Below, piece by piece: positions 1 through 8,153 of a stretch of 64,000 nt of DNA (its first letter is position 1; the number at the start of each line of letters is the position of its first letter). The notes below the pieces were generated by a model that was given only the letters and a program-made list of their open reading frames with translations, had not been told where the DNA came from and made no database searches. Position numbers and translations under genes: made by a program. The stretch is from Salinimicrobium terrae DSM 17865 (lineage in GTDB: Bacteria; Bacteroidota; Bacteroidia; Flavobacteriales; Flavobacteriaceae), in assembly GCF_000424665.1 (NCBI RefSeq), contig NZ_AUKI01000001.1, positions 1 through 64,000 on the forward strand, written 5' to 3'.

Positions 1-263
1 CCACACAGAATGCTTTTATTGAACGATTCAACGGCACCTATAGAAGAGGAGTTTTAAATAAATACATTTTTGAAGACTTGAATCAGGTAAGAGAACAAAC
101 TCAAATCTGGATGGATGATTATAATAATCAAAGACCACATGATGCATTAGGAAAAATGGCACCAATAGAATATGCTGAATTTAATTCTCTATTAGCGACT
201 ACAGATAAAACCAAAAACAATAATTTTATCCCATCAAGCAGTTCTAATTAGGGGAAGCTTACA
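1..263 (+). mobile_element. Right end of an IS3-type insertion sequence (partial)
   Basis: The left edge of the window cuts through an insertion sequence. What remains is the C-terminal part of the transposase and a short tail. IS3-family elements end in CA. The first CA after the transposase stop is at 262-263, and the bases before it (about 240-263, containing AGGGGAAGCTTACA) look like a terminal repeat. The left end and target duplication lie outside the window, so the exact boundary is inferred. The gene remnant directly to the right fits insertion into or beside a gene that has since decayed. Confidence 0.6.
3..251 (+). CDS. IS3-family transposase (OrfB), C-terminal fragment
   Basis: This is an 83-codon open frame entering from the left edge and ending at TAG 249-251. 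The first residues contain [13 protein letters not shown], the region around the third (Glu) residue of the DDE catalytic triad in IS3-family integrases (rve fold). The Glu codon is at 21-23. The later [15 protein letters not shown] is the usual C-terminal signature of the family. The two catalytic Asp residues and the N-terminal part are outside the window. Family assignment is firm, subgroup unknown. Only the fragment can be judged, so it is not known whether the element is active. Confidence 0.85.
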   Translation, partial: TQNAFIERFNGTYRRGVLNKYIFEDLNQVREQTQIWMDDYNNQRPHDALGKMAPIEYAEFNSLLATTDKTKNNNFIPSSSSN

Positions 264-478
264 ATTGTAGTTCCCGAAGGATATAAAATTGAGCCTTAGA
301 AGAAGACCTTACCTATCTGGTAGACTTCCCAATGGACGACAATGAAAATTATTACGTCGCCGTAGCAGGTCGGCATTTTTACGAAATAAAGCCGGAAATC
401 GCCCCAGATGCACGGATTCTGCAACTCATGCCAGCCGGCAGCACAAAGGTTATCTATGATAAACTTGTTCCTGACTAA
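264..478 (+). pseudogene. Broken C-terminal gene remnant beside the IS end
   Basis: Directly after the proposed IS end, one frame reads IVVPEGYKIEP and stops at TAG 297-299. The frame one base back (from 293) continues as EEDLTYLVDFPMDDNEN and runs to a TAA at 476-478, giving about 62 codons with normal protein-like composition. The two pieces fit a single ancestral reading frame carrying a one-base frameshift near 293-297. I do not recognise the family. A free-standing start at ATG 332-334 is possible, but a truncated gene 3' end is more likely given its position against the IS. Confidence 0.4.
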
Positions 479-928
479 ACTTAATACTATTTGACGATAA
501 AAAAAGTTTCTTCGTTTAAAGCTATCCTAAAAAAGGGTAGTTATGTCAGACATTCACGAGTCGGTAAAGATTTGAATCTCCACTTTCTTATTTACCCTGA
601 TCAACTAAAAAAGCCACAGTAATAGCTTTAGTAAGCAAACAGCAAAAGGTATTTATTCTTTTCAAATGCAGGTGATTTTTTTTTCAAACAAAGTGCCCGG
701 GTAAACTCACAAAACTTCTCTGGAAGTTTCCTGTAGAAATGAAAAAACAAAAAAATTTCGTTTTTCAAGAACAGCAATGACCTGATTCTATTGCCTCTTC
801 AAATGACCTGAAATCTAGTTTTCTGATTCTAGAATAGGTGATTATTCTATCATTTTTCACAGTACTTTATGGTTGTTTGCGGCTTCCCTTGAAGGTATTA
901 TCTTATATTTGAAAATTAAAATTTACAA
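479..928. other. Non-coding stretch before the polysaccharide locus
   Basis: This is 450 bases without a credible gene. It is AT-rich with stops in all frames. The only recognisable signal is the TATATTTG box at 904-911 just upstream of the epimerase gene. It probably marks the junction between IS debris and the start of the polysaccharide locus. Confidence 0.5.
904..911 (+). promoter_or_regulatory. Candidate -7 box (TATATTTG) for the locus start
   Basis: TATATTTG matches the Bacteroidota -7 consensus TAnnTTTG exactly and lies 17 bases before the ATG of the epimerase. The nearest upstream TTG (877-879) is 24 bases away, one base beyond the usual 17-23 spacing, so the match is partial. It may drive the start of the polysaccharide operon. 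Confidence 0.35.
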
Positions 929-1963
929 ATGTCGGAAAAATCAGACCAGACAAAAATTTTAGTTACCGGGGCTGCCGGCTTCATAGGTTTTCATCTCGTA
1001 AAGAAATTATTGAATTTGGACTATGAAGTCGTAGGTATTGATAACATCAACGATTACTATGATATTGATCTAAAGTATGATCGTCTCAAGGAGCTGGGAA
1101 TCGATAGAAAAGCTGCAGAAAATTTTCATGAAAAGGTGCAAAGTAAGCATCAGTTAGGCTTTACATTCATTAGAGTGAATCTTGAAGACCGGGGATATCT
1201 GCCTAAATTATTTGCTGAAAACAACTTTGAACAGGTCTGTAATCTTGCAGCACAAGCGGGAGTACGTTATAGTATTAAAAATCCGGAAGCTTACGTCGAC
1301 AGCAATGTGGTGGGTTTTTTAAATCTCTTGGAATGTTGCCGGAATCACAAGATCAAACATTTGATATATGCCAGCAGTTCCAGTGTTTATGGGCAAAATG
1401 AGAAAGTGCCTTTTTCTGTTGAAGATAATGTAGATCATCCCGTTAGTTTATACGCAGCCACCAAAAAAAGTAATGAATTAATGGCTCATACGTATAGTCA
1501 TTTATATGATATTAAAACTACAGGGCTTAGGTTCTTTACGGTATATGGTCCCTGGGGAAGACCAGATATGGCAATGTTTTTATTTACAGATGCAATGGTA
1601 AAAAAGAAACCAATTAAGGTTTTTAATAATGGTGACCTTGAGCGGGATTTTACTTATATCGATGATATTGTTGAGGGTATTATAAAAATTATACAACCTG
1701 AAAACGAGAATTCTAAGGCTCGATATTCTTTATACAATATTGGAAACAGTAAGCCGGTAAAGCTAATGGACTTCATTAGAGAAATAGAGAGGCAATTGGG
1801 TGTAGAAGCCCAAATGGATATGTATCCCATGCAACCCGGGGATGTTAACAGGACCTGGGCAGATGTTGAGTCATTAAAAGAGGATTTTGGCTATAACCCA
1901 AATACCCCCGTATCAACGGGAGTTAAAAATTTTATTGAATGGTTTAGAAAGTATTACACTTAA
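929..1963 (+). CDS. UDP-glucuronate 4-epimerase (NAD-dependent, extended SDR)
   Basis: This is a predicted cytoplasmic enzyme interconverting UDP-glucuronate and UDP-galacturonate, supplying an acidic sugar nucleotide to the locus. The 344 residues are the normal length. The Rossmann motif GAAGFIG is at residues 14-20. The segment VVGIDNINDYYD is typical of the GAE/LspL/Cap1J group rather than of GalE. The catalytic Ser cluster is at 149-152 and the YxxxK pair is Tyr175/Lys179. It is separated from the next intact gene by an 800-base gap holding an ABC-transporter remnant, so it may be transcribed on its own. A closely related UDP-sugar epimerase is the main alternative. Confidence 0.85.
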   Translation: MSEKSDQTKILVTGAAGFIGFHLVKKLLNLDYEVVGIDNINDYYDIDLKYDRLKELGIDRKAAENFHEKVQSKHQLGFTFIRVNLEDRGYLPKLFAENNFEQVCNLAAQAGVRYSIKNPEAYVDSNVVGFLNLLECCRNHKIKHLIYASSSSVYGQNEKVPFSVEDNVDHPVSLYAATKKSNELMAHTYSHLYDIKTTGLRFFTVYGPWGRPDMAMFLFTDAMVKKKPIKVFNNGDLERDFTYIDDIVEGIIKIIQPENENSKARYSLYNIGNSKPVKLMDFIREIERQLGVEAQMDMYPMQPGDVNRTWADVESLKEDFGYNPNTPVSTGVKNFIEWFRKYYT

Positions 1964-2265
1964 TTTGTCATTCTATATAGAAAATTTCAATTTGATAAAT
2001 CCTGTTTTGATTTGACTTAAACTTTTTCTAAGCTGGACCTTATTTTAAAATAAGGAGAGACTCATTAATTTTGCAATTGTTTAAGATTTCCAAATAAGCC
2101 TCTTCTTTAAGAAGTACTATCTTTACCCTCGGTTTTAATCTGGTAAGGAAAAAGAAATATTTATAATTCCAAAAAAGGATTTTAGCCAGTTAAAAAGCCG
2201 TAAAATACCAAACATGGAATATTCAGAATTTCTACAATTCTACAAATGGTTTAAATAAACAACTA
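1964..2265. other. Non-coding gap
   Basis: This is 302 bases with no open frame of note. It contains an isolated TAATTTTG (2066-2073) that fits the -7 consensus, but no TTG at the right distance upstream. Nothing else is recognisable. Confidence 0.4.
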
Positions 2266-2679
2266 TTGATTAAGAACTTCATAAAAAAGTATTTTGAGAG
2301 TCTTGCTTTATTTTACTCTTATTTAGGGTACAAAGTATTTTTCATTTTCGCCTTGAATATTTTGGTAGGAGTGTTAGGTGGATTAGGTCTAACAATATTT
2401 TTACCCTTGTTACAACTTGTTAGTGACTCTTCCGAGGTCGATCCTGAAAAACCCGGAAAGATGGCTTTTATCATGGAGTTCGTACGTGATCTGGGACTTT
2501 CCTCGGAAATGGTTTTTATACTTTTCTTTATGATTATTTTCTTTTTTAGGAAAGGCCTAATCCGGTTCCTTCCCGGAATTTTGAAATTAAGTTTTAAGGA
2601 AAACCTTATTAGAAGATTAAGGGCGACAAATGTCCCGCACTTGAACAAATTAGTAGATCGTGCAGCAACATCCTTTTAG
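2266..2679 (+). pseudogene. Truncated ABC-transporter membrane domain (N-terminal remnant)
   Basis: The 137 codons begin with a TTG. They encode two strongly hydrophobic segments (about residues 22-50 and 80-98) separated by a polar loop with LFLPLLQL-type spacing. This layout resembles the start of an exporter-type ABC transporter subunit (MsbA/PglK-like flippases of about 580-600 residues). The frame stops at 2677-2679. None of the remaining transmembrane helices and no Walker A, signature or Walker B motif follow in any frame before the next gene at 2767. I read it as a leftover of a deleted lipid-linked oligosaccharide flippase. A small membrane protein of unknown role cannot be excluded. 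Confidence 0.5.
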
Positions 2680-2766
2680 AAAATAGATCAACTTTTAGAA
2701 AAGACTTGGTTTTGTGGAAAACAAGTATAAATAAATGTTTAAAATTTTATTGTAACTATAGACTTA

Positions 2767-4149
2767 ATGAATAAACCTCTTAATTTATATATACTTAATA
2801 CACCTCATGATCAATGGGAAAATTACCTTATTAAAGATTTTAAAGAAAAAGGTATAATAGAGAATGCTGTGGTCCAGAAAACGGTTGCTGCCAGTAAGAA
2901 AAAGTTTGTGAATCTCGGCTCTAAAGGCTTGAATGGTGAATATAAATTTGTACCATTAGAAATTTATGATAAGGTGTATGATCATCTACCTAAGTTCATA
3001 GACATGTATTCAAGGGTTAACCTGCATAATTCTGTTAACTACAACGAACTTAACTACCATCAGTATCTCGACCATTTTAACTTAATGATAAATTATTATT
3101 ATGGTTTATTCACTGAAAATAAAATTGATTTGCTCATCCAGAATAATTCCCCTCATGCCGGTTATGACTACATTCCTCATGTATTGGCAAAAGAAATGAG
3201 AATTAAAACTTTATATCTAGAACAACCGACATTTCCTAATAGATTTTTTCATTACTGGGATTTTGAGGATTATGGATCTTTTGAAACAACAGAAAAGCTT
3301 TTTGAACCTACCCGAATTGAGATTGAAAATAAATTTGAGAAGGATCTGCCTTATATGAAGGTGAATCGTAGAGATGGCTTTAAATTGTCTAATATTAAAG
3401 GTCCAGCTTCCTTACATAATGAGTTGACTAAATATGTTCCTGAATATCAATTGATAAAGGATTTACTTAAATCAAACTATAGAAGTCAGGCTTATTACCG
3501 TTATAAGCTACGAAAGCAATATGAAAAAAACAGAAAGAAACTCGCAACTGAGCTTAATTTAAATGTTCCTTTTGTCTATTTTGCATTACACTTACAACCA
3601 GAAAAAACCACTTCTTCCCTTGGAGGTAAGTATTCCGATCAGGCTTTAGCTTTAGAACATTTGTCTTCAATCCTGCCAGAGGGCTGGAAGATATGTGTCA
3701 AGGAAAATCCCAAGCAGACTTATTTTATGAGAAATCCCGAGTTCTTTAAAAGAATTGAAAGAATTCCCAACTTGGTATTTGTATCGCCTTCCTACAATAC
3801 ATATGATTTAATTAAAAATTCAAAGATTTGTGCAACCATAACAGGAACAGTTGGATGGGAGGCTATTACAGGGGGAAAACCTGTTATTGTATTTGGACGG
3901 GCATGGTATAAAACATTACCTGGGGTTTTTACTTTTTCATCAGATCTGGACATTGAAAAAATAAGTTCTGAAATAGTAAGTTTCACAGAGCTTCAGTTAA
4001 AATTTGATGAGCTTACTGCGAAATTAGCACCGGGGGTGGCTTTAAATGAAGTTTATCCTTCTTATTATAAAGATTATGACGTCGAAGAAAACGACATTAC
4101 ACTGGCCAATAGTCTTGAAAAAATTATTCGATCTAAATTTGAAAATTAA
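2767..4149 (+). CDS. Capsule polysaccharide-type (KpsC/KpsS-like) glycosyltransferase
   Basis: This 460-residue cytoplasmic protein has no membrane segments. The C-terminal half carries the stretch TITGTVGWEAITGGKPVIVFG (about residues 358-378), typical of the capsule polysaccharide biosynthesis fold (Pfam Capsule_synth, PF05159). That fold is a GT-B-like transferase found in KpsC/KpsS and related surface-sugar enzymes. The upstream LALEHLSSILPEGWKICVKENP is also usual for it. Its stop overlaps the pseB start by one base (TAATG), so it is translationally linked to the pseudaminic acid genes. KpsS-like proteins include known nonulosonic-acid transferases, which makes a pseudaminyl-transferase role attractive. 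That role is inference from position and fold. Confidence 0.7.
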   Translation: MNKPLNLYILNTPHDQWENYLIKDFKEKGIIENAVVQKTVAASKKKFVNLGSKGLNGEYKFVPLEIYDKVYDHLPKFIDMYSRVNLHNSVNYNELNYHQYLDHFNLMINYYYGLFTENKIDLLIQNNSPHAGYDYIPHVLAKEMRIKTLYLEQPTFPNRFFHYWDFEDYGSFETTEKLFEPTRIEIENKFEKDLPYMKVNRRDGFKLSNIKGPASLHNELTKYVPEYQLIKDLLKSNYRSQAYYRYKLRKQYEKNRKKLATELNLNVPFVYFALHLQPEKTTSSLGGKYSDQALALEHLSSILPEGWKICVKENPKQTYFMRNPEFFKRIERIPNLVFVSPSYNTYDLIKNSKICATITGTVGWEAITGGKPVIVFGRAWYKTLPGVFTFSSDLDIEKISSEIVSFTELQLKFDELTAKLAPGVALNEVYPSYYKDYDVEENDITLANSLEKIIRSKFEN

Positions 4150-5165
4150 TGTTAGCAAATAAAAGTTTATTAATTACTGGTGGCACCGGATCACTTGGGA
4201 AAGCTCTTACCAATCATATTTTAAAGAATTATCCTGGTATAAAAAGACTGGTTATCTTTTCAAGAGATGAGCAAAAACAGTTTCAAATGGCTCAGGAATA
4301 TCCTGCTGATAAGTATCCACAGATCCGATATTTTATTGGTGATGTGCGGGACAAAGAAAGACTGGTGCGGGCTTTTAAAGATGTAGATTTCGTCATACAT
4401 GCTGCGGCAATGAAACATGTGCATTTGGCAGAATACAACCCGGATGAATGCATTAAAACTAACGTGGGAGGGGCACAAAATGTTGTTCATGCCTGTTTGG
4501 AAACCGGAGTAGAACGTGTAGTTGCTTTATCTACAGATAAAGCTTGTGCTCCAATCAATTTATATGGTGCAACTAAACTTACTTCAGATAAGCTTTTCAT
4601 AGCTGCAAATAATATTAAAGGCTGGAATCCTATTAAATTCTCAGTCGTACGATATGGAAATGTTATGGGATCTAATGGTTCTGTAATTCCTTTCTTTATG
4701 GAGAAAAAAAAGGAAGGTGTCCTGCCGATTACAGATCCCGAAATGACCAGATTTAATATCTCTTTAAAGGGAGGAGTGGACATGGTTATGCATGCATTGG
4801 AGAATGCCTGGGGCGGAGAACTTTTTGTTCCCAAGATCCCTTCTTATAAAATTATGGATGTTGCGGAAGCAGTTGGTCCCGACTGTCAAAAGAAAGTCGT
4901 AGGAATAAGACCGGGAGAAAAATTACATGAGGAAATGATCACTCCTTCAGATTCCTTTTACACCTATGACTTAGGGAAATATTATACTATTCTGCCTTCC
5001 AATCCCCGATGGAATTTGGAAGAATTTAAGGAGAAATTTAATGCCAAAAAGGTTCCTCAGGGCTTTAAATATAATTCAGAAGAGAATACAGAATGGGAAA
5101 CTGTAGAACGTTTACGTGCTTTAATAAAGGAGCATATTGACGAAAATTTTGAAGTTGCCCAATAA
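4149..5165 (+). CDS. pseB: UDP-GlcNAc 4,6-dehydratase (inverting), PseB
   Basis: This is the first step of CMP-pseudaminic acid synthesis. It converts UDP-GlcNAc to the 4-keto-6-deoxy-L-arabino sugar by dehydration with inversion at C5. The 338 residues match PseB/FlaA1 length. The nucleotide-binding GGTGSLG is at about residues 11-17. AAAMKHVHLAEYNP and the catalytic LYGATK (Tyr139, Lys143) follow. It is soluble, lacking the membrane domain of the PglF/WbpM type gene at 36011. It starts inside the stop codon of the preceding transferase and is followed by pseC after 6-9 bases, so the block is one operon. Confidence 0.92.
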   Translation: MLANKSLLITGGTGSLGKALTNHILKNYPGIKRLVIFSRDEQKQFQMAQEYPADKYPQIRYFIGDVRDKERLVRAFKDVDFVIHAAAMKHVHLAEYNPDECIKTNVGGAQNVVHACLETGVERVVALSTDKACAPINLYGATKLTSDKLFIAANNIKGWNPIKFSVVRYGNVMGSNGSVIPFFMEKKKEGVLPITDPEMTRFNISLKGGVDMVMHALENAWGGELFVPKIPSYKIMDVAEAVGPDCQKKVVGIRPGEKLHEEMITPSDSFYTYDLGKYYTILPSNPRWNLEEFKEKFNAKKVPQGFKYNSEENTEWETVERLRALIKEHIDENFEVAQ

Positions 5166-5174
5166 AAATAAGTG

Positions 5175-6383
5175 ATGCAAAATAAACCTATTCCCTACGG
5201 AAGACAAAATATTACAGAAGAAGATATACAGGCTGTTGTAGAAACCTTAAAGTCAGATTATCTTACTCAGGGACCGAAGATCATTGAATTTGAAAAAGCA
5301 TTTGCAGAATACTCAGGTAGTAAATATGCAGTTGCAGTTGCTAATGGTACAGCCGCTCTCCATCTCTGTGCACTTACTCTGGGTGTAAAAGAGGGAAGTA
5401 AGGTTATTACTACTCCCATTACTTTTGCCGCCTCTGCCAATTGCGTAAGATATTGCGGAGGGGAGGTTGTATTTGCTGATATTCATCCCGAAACGTATCT
5501 CCTTGACATCAATTCAGTAAAAAAATTGTTGGAAGATGCTCCAAAAGGAACTTATAGCGGTATCATTCCCGTTGACTTTGCAGGTCGTGCCGTTAACCTG
5601 GAGGAATTTAAAGAACTGGCAAAGGAATATGATCTTTGGATCATAGAAGATGCCTGTCATGCACCAGGAGGTTTTTTCAATGATTCTAATGAACAAAGAC
5701 AATTTTGCGGAAATGGAAATTTTGCCGATCTCGCCATCTTCTCTTTTCATCCTGTAAAACATATTGCCAGTGGAGAAGGAGGAATGATTACTACTAATGA
5801 TAAAGATCTTTACAAAAAACTACTTCAACTCCGTACCCACGGAATCGTAAAAGATGACAATCTCTACAAGAATTCTATAGACTTCGCAGTTGGATCGACT
5901 GACCAGTCGAGTGGAGCCAAGACCTATCCTGGGTGGTATATGGAAATGCAGGAACTGGGATATAATTATAGGATTACAGATTTCCAGGCAGCCCTTGGAA
6001 CAAGTCAGTTAAAAAGAGCTGAAGAAGGATTAGAGCGAAGAAGAGAAATTGCTCAAAACTACTACAGGGAATTTCAGAATAAACCGTTTGTAAAGGGCCA
6101 GTCTGGTCTTTTCGAAGGACACGCTTATCATTTATATATTATTGAGGTTGAAGATAGACTGGGCCTTTATAATTTTTTGAGAGAGCAAGGCATATTTGCA
6201 CAAATTCATTATATCCCCTGCCATTTGATGCCTTATTACAGGGATCTTGGGTGGAAAGAGGATGATTTACCAAAGGCTGAAAACTATTACAGACATTGTA
6301 TTAGTTTACCTATGTATCCAACTCTTTCACCTGAAGATCAGGATATGGTAATCTCAAAAATAAAAGAATATTACAGTGAATAA
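5175..6383 (+). CDS. pseC: UDP-4-amino-4,6-dideoxy-N-acetyl-beta-L-altrosamine transaminase, PseC
   Basis: This PLP-dependent DegT/DnrJ/EryC1-family aminotransferase acts on the PseB product with glutamate as amino donor. NGTAALHLCAL near the N-terminus is the phosphate-binding region. FSFHPVKHIASGEGG holds the PLP lysine (about Lys195), and the preceding IIEDACHAPGG is also diagnostic. PseC proteins carry His-Pro-Val-Lys here rather than the Asn/Ser-Lys of most relatives. GTG 5172 and ATG 5175 are adjacent in-frame starts, and ATG is preferred. The stop overlaps the pseF start by 8 bases. Confidence 0.92.
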   Translation: MQNKPIPYGRQNITEEDIQAVVETLKSDYLTQGPKIIEFEKAFAEYSGSKYAVAVANGTAALHLCALTLGVKEGSKVITTPITFAASANCVRYCGGEVVFADIHPETYLLDINSVKKLLEDAPKGTYSGIIPVDFAGRAVNLEEFKELAKEYDLWIIEDACHAPGGFFNDSNEQRQFCGNGNFADLAIFSFHPVKHIASGEGGMITTNDKDLYKKLLQLRTHGIVKDDNLYKNSIDFAVGSTDQSSGAKTYPGWYMEMQELGYNYRITDFQAALGTSQLKRAEEGLERRREIAQNYYREFQNKPFVKGQSGLFEGHAYHLYIIEVEDRLGLYNFLREQGIFAQIHYIPCHLMPYYRDLGWKEDDLPKAENYYRHCISLPMYPTLSPEDQDMVISKIKEYYSE

Positions 6384-7080
6384 AAATCTTTGCATCATTC
6401 CGGCTCGTGGGGGAAGTAAACGTATTCCCAGGAAGAATATTAAAAGCTTTATGGGCAAGCCAATTATTGCTTATTCTATAGAAGCCGCATTAAAGAGTGG
6501 ACTTTTTGAAGAGGTTATGGTATCTACTGACGATGCGGAGATCGCCGAAATAGCGGAAAAATATGGTGCAAAAATTCCTTTTTTGAGAAGTAAAAAGAAT
6601 GCCGATGATTTTTCAACTACTGTGGATGTACTACTGGAAGTTGTGGAAGAATATGAAGCATTAGGAAAAAAGTATAACAATATCTGCTGCATTTATCCCA
6701 CAGCACCTTTTGTAACTGACATAAAATTATCCGAAGCTTTTGAGAAATTGTCTAGGGAAAAACTTGACGCTGTATTTCCCATAATACCATTTGGGTATCC
6801 TATTCAAAGGTCATATAAAATAGAAAATAATAGTCTTCAGTTTTTCTTTCCGGAATTTGAGAAGTCACGGTCCCAGGATCTTGAAAAAGCCTATCATGAT
6901 GCGGGACAGTTTTATTTTGCAAATACGGCAAAACTTCTTGTTAATAAATCTATTATATCAAATAGTACGGGGGGAATCATTATAAATGAAATGGAAGCTC
7001 AGGATATTGATACGTTAGAGGACTGGAATTTAGCCGAAGTCAAATTTAAACTAATGAAAAAAGAAATAGATCAAAAATAA
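6376..7080 (+). CDS. pseF: Pseudaminic acid cytidylyltransferase, PseF
   Basis: It activates pseudaminic acid with CTP to give CMP-Pse, the donor for surface glycosylation. The 234 residues are normal for PseF/NeuA. The N-terminal IIPARGGSKRIPRKNIK is the CTP-binding signature, followed by VSTDDAEIAEIAEKYGA and YPTAPFV. The start is a GTG within the last codons of pseC (8-base overlap), which implies coupled translation. The split CMP-sugar logic (pseF here, pseI 5 kb downstream) is common in such clusters. CMP-legionaminate synthetases are close relatives, but the neighbouring inverting dehydratase favours Pse. Confidence 0.9.
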   Translation: MNKNLCIIPARGGSKRIPRKNIKSFMGKPIIAYSIEAALKSGLFEEVMVSTDDAEIAEIAEKYGAKIPFLRSKKNADDFSTTVDVLLEVVEEYEALGKKYNNICCIYPTAPFVTDIKLSEAFEKLSREKLDAVFPIIPFGYPIQRSYKIENNSLQFFFPEFEKSRSQDLEKAYHDAGQFYFANTAKLLVNKSIISNSTGGIIINEMEAQDIDTLEDWNLAEVKFKLMKKEIDQK

Positions 7081-7109
7081 TAAATCAGCTGTTCTTGATA
7101 AATTTCAAC

Positions 7110-8117
7110 ATGGCAATGGACGCAAATAAAAAAAATATTTTTTTCAGGGCAGATGGTAGTACAGAGATTGGCTTAGGTCATATAGTCAGATGTATTGCTC
7201 TTGCCCATATGCTGAAAAAAAACTTTTCAATCAATTTTGCTTCAAAAGAAATTCCGGAAAATTTAAAAAAACAAATAAAAGAAAATGGTTTTCTGTTAAA
7301 TGTGATTTCTTCTGAGGAAGATTTTTTCTCCTTATTATCTGGACAGGAAATCGTAGTGTTGGATCACTATGAACTGGATTCAGATTATCAGAAAAGAGTA
7401 AAGAACCTTGGGTGTAAATTGGTTTGTATTGATGATTTACATGAAAAAGAATTCTTTGCTGATTTAATTATTAATCATTCTCCAGGAATTGTCCCACAGG
7501 ATTATCGTGCTCAAGAATATACAAAGTTTGCATTAGGACCTCAATACGCATTACTCCGTCCTATTTTTATTCAGGCTGCAGGCTTAGAGAAGGAAATAAG
7601 GGAAGTTAATAATGTAATGATATGTTTTGGTGGCTCAGATAATAAAAATTTAACCAAGCCCATTTTAGAAGTTGTGCAGACCAATAAGAAAATTAAAACG
7701 ATCACTGTCATTTTAGGATCTGCATATCCCTATAGGAGTTCCATTGATGCAATTGTTGGAAACAACTCTAGGATTAGAGTATTATCTTCTTTAAATGAAA
7801 AAGAAATGTTGGCTGAGATTGAAGGTGCAGACTTGGCAATAATTCCTTCCAGCGGTATATTGTTTGAGGTTATTGCTGGAGGATGTATCCCATTGATTTG
7901 TTACTATGCAGAAAATCAAAAGAAACTTTTTACTTATTTCAAAGAAAGCAGAAAAATACCTTCATTTAATGCATTGAAATTTGACAAAAATGAGTTGGAT
8001 TCTGCGATATCAGATATAGTGAATAAAAAAATCCAGATGAGAGAAATTCCTTTACGAAAAAAGATTGGACAATCTTATGTTAACAATTTACACAAGTTTA
8101 TGGAACTCATAGCGTAA
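7110..8117 (+). CDS. pseG: UDP-2,4-diacetamido-2,4,6-trideoxy-beta-L-altropyranose hydrolase, PseG
   Basis: It removes UDP from the 2,4-diacetamido sugar to release 6-deoxy-AltdiNAc for condensation with phosphoenolpyruvate. It is a GT-B-fold hydrolase related to MurG. The N-terminal FRADGSTEIGLGHIVRC is the family signature with the catalytic His. FGGSDNKNLT and IPSSGILFEVIAGG follow in the second domain. The open frame extends up to a TTG at 7095, but ATG 7110 or ATG 7116 places RADG at the usual distance from the start. It lies about 30 bases after pseF. Confidence 0.9.
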   Translation: MAMDANKKNIFFRADGSTEIGLGHIVRCIALAHMLKKNFSINFASKEIPENLKKQIKENGFLLNVISSEEDFFSLLSGQEIVVLDHYELDSDYQKRVKNLGCKLVCIDDLHEKEFFADLIINHSPGIVPQDYRAQEYTKFALGPQYALLRPIFIQAAGLEKEIREVNNVMICFGGSDNKNLTKPILEVVQTNKKIKTITVILGSAYPYRSSIDAIVGNNSRIRVLSSLNEKEMLAEIEGADLAIIPSSGILFEVIAGGCIPLICYYAENQKKLFTYFKESRKIPSFNALKFDKNELDSAISDIVNKKIQMREIPLRKKIGQSYVNNLHKFMELIA

Positions 8118-8153
8118 TTAATCAAAAAATCAGGAACAAAAATTAGAAAAATT

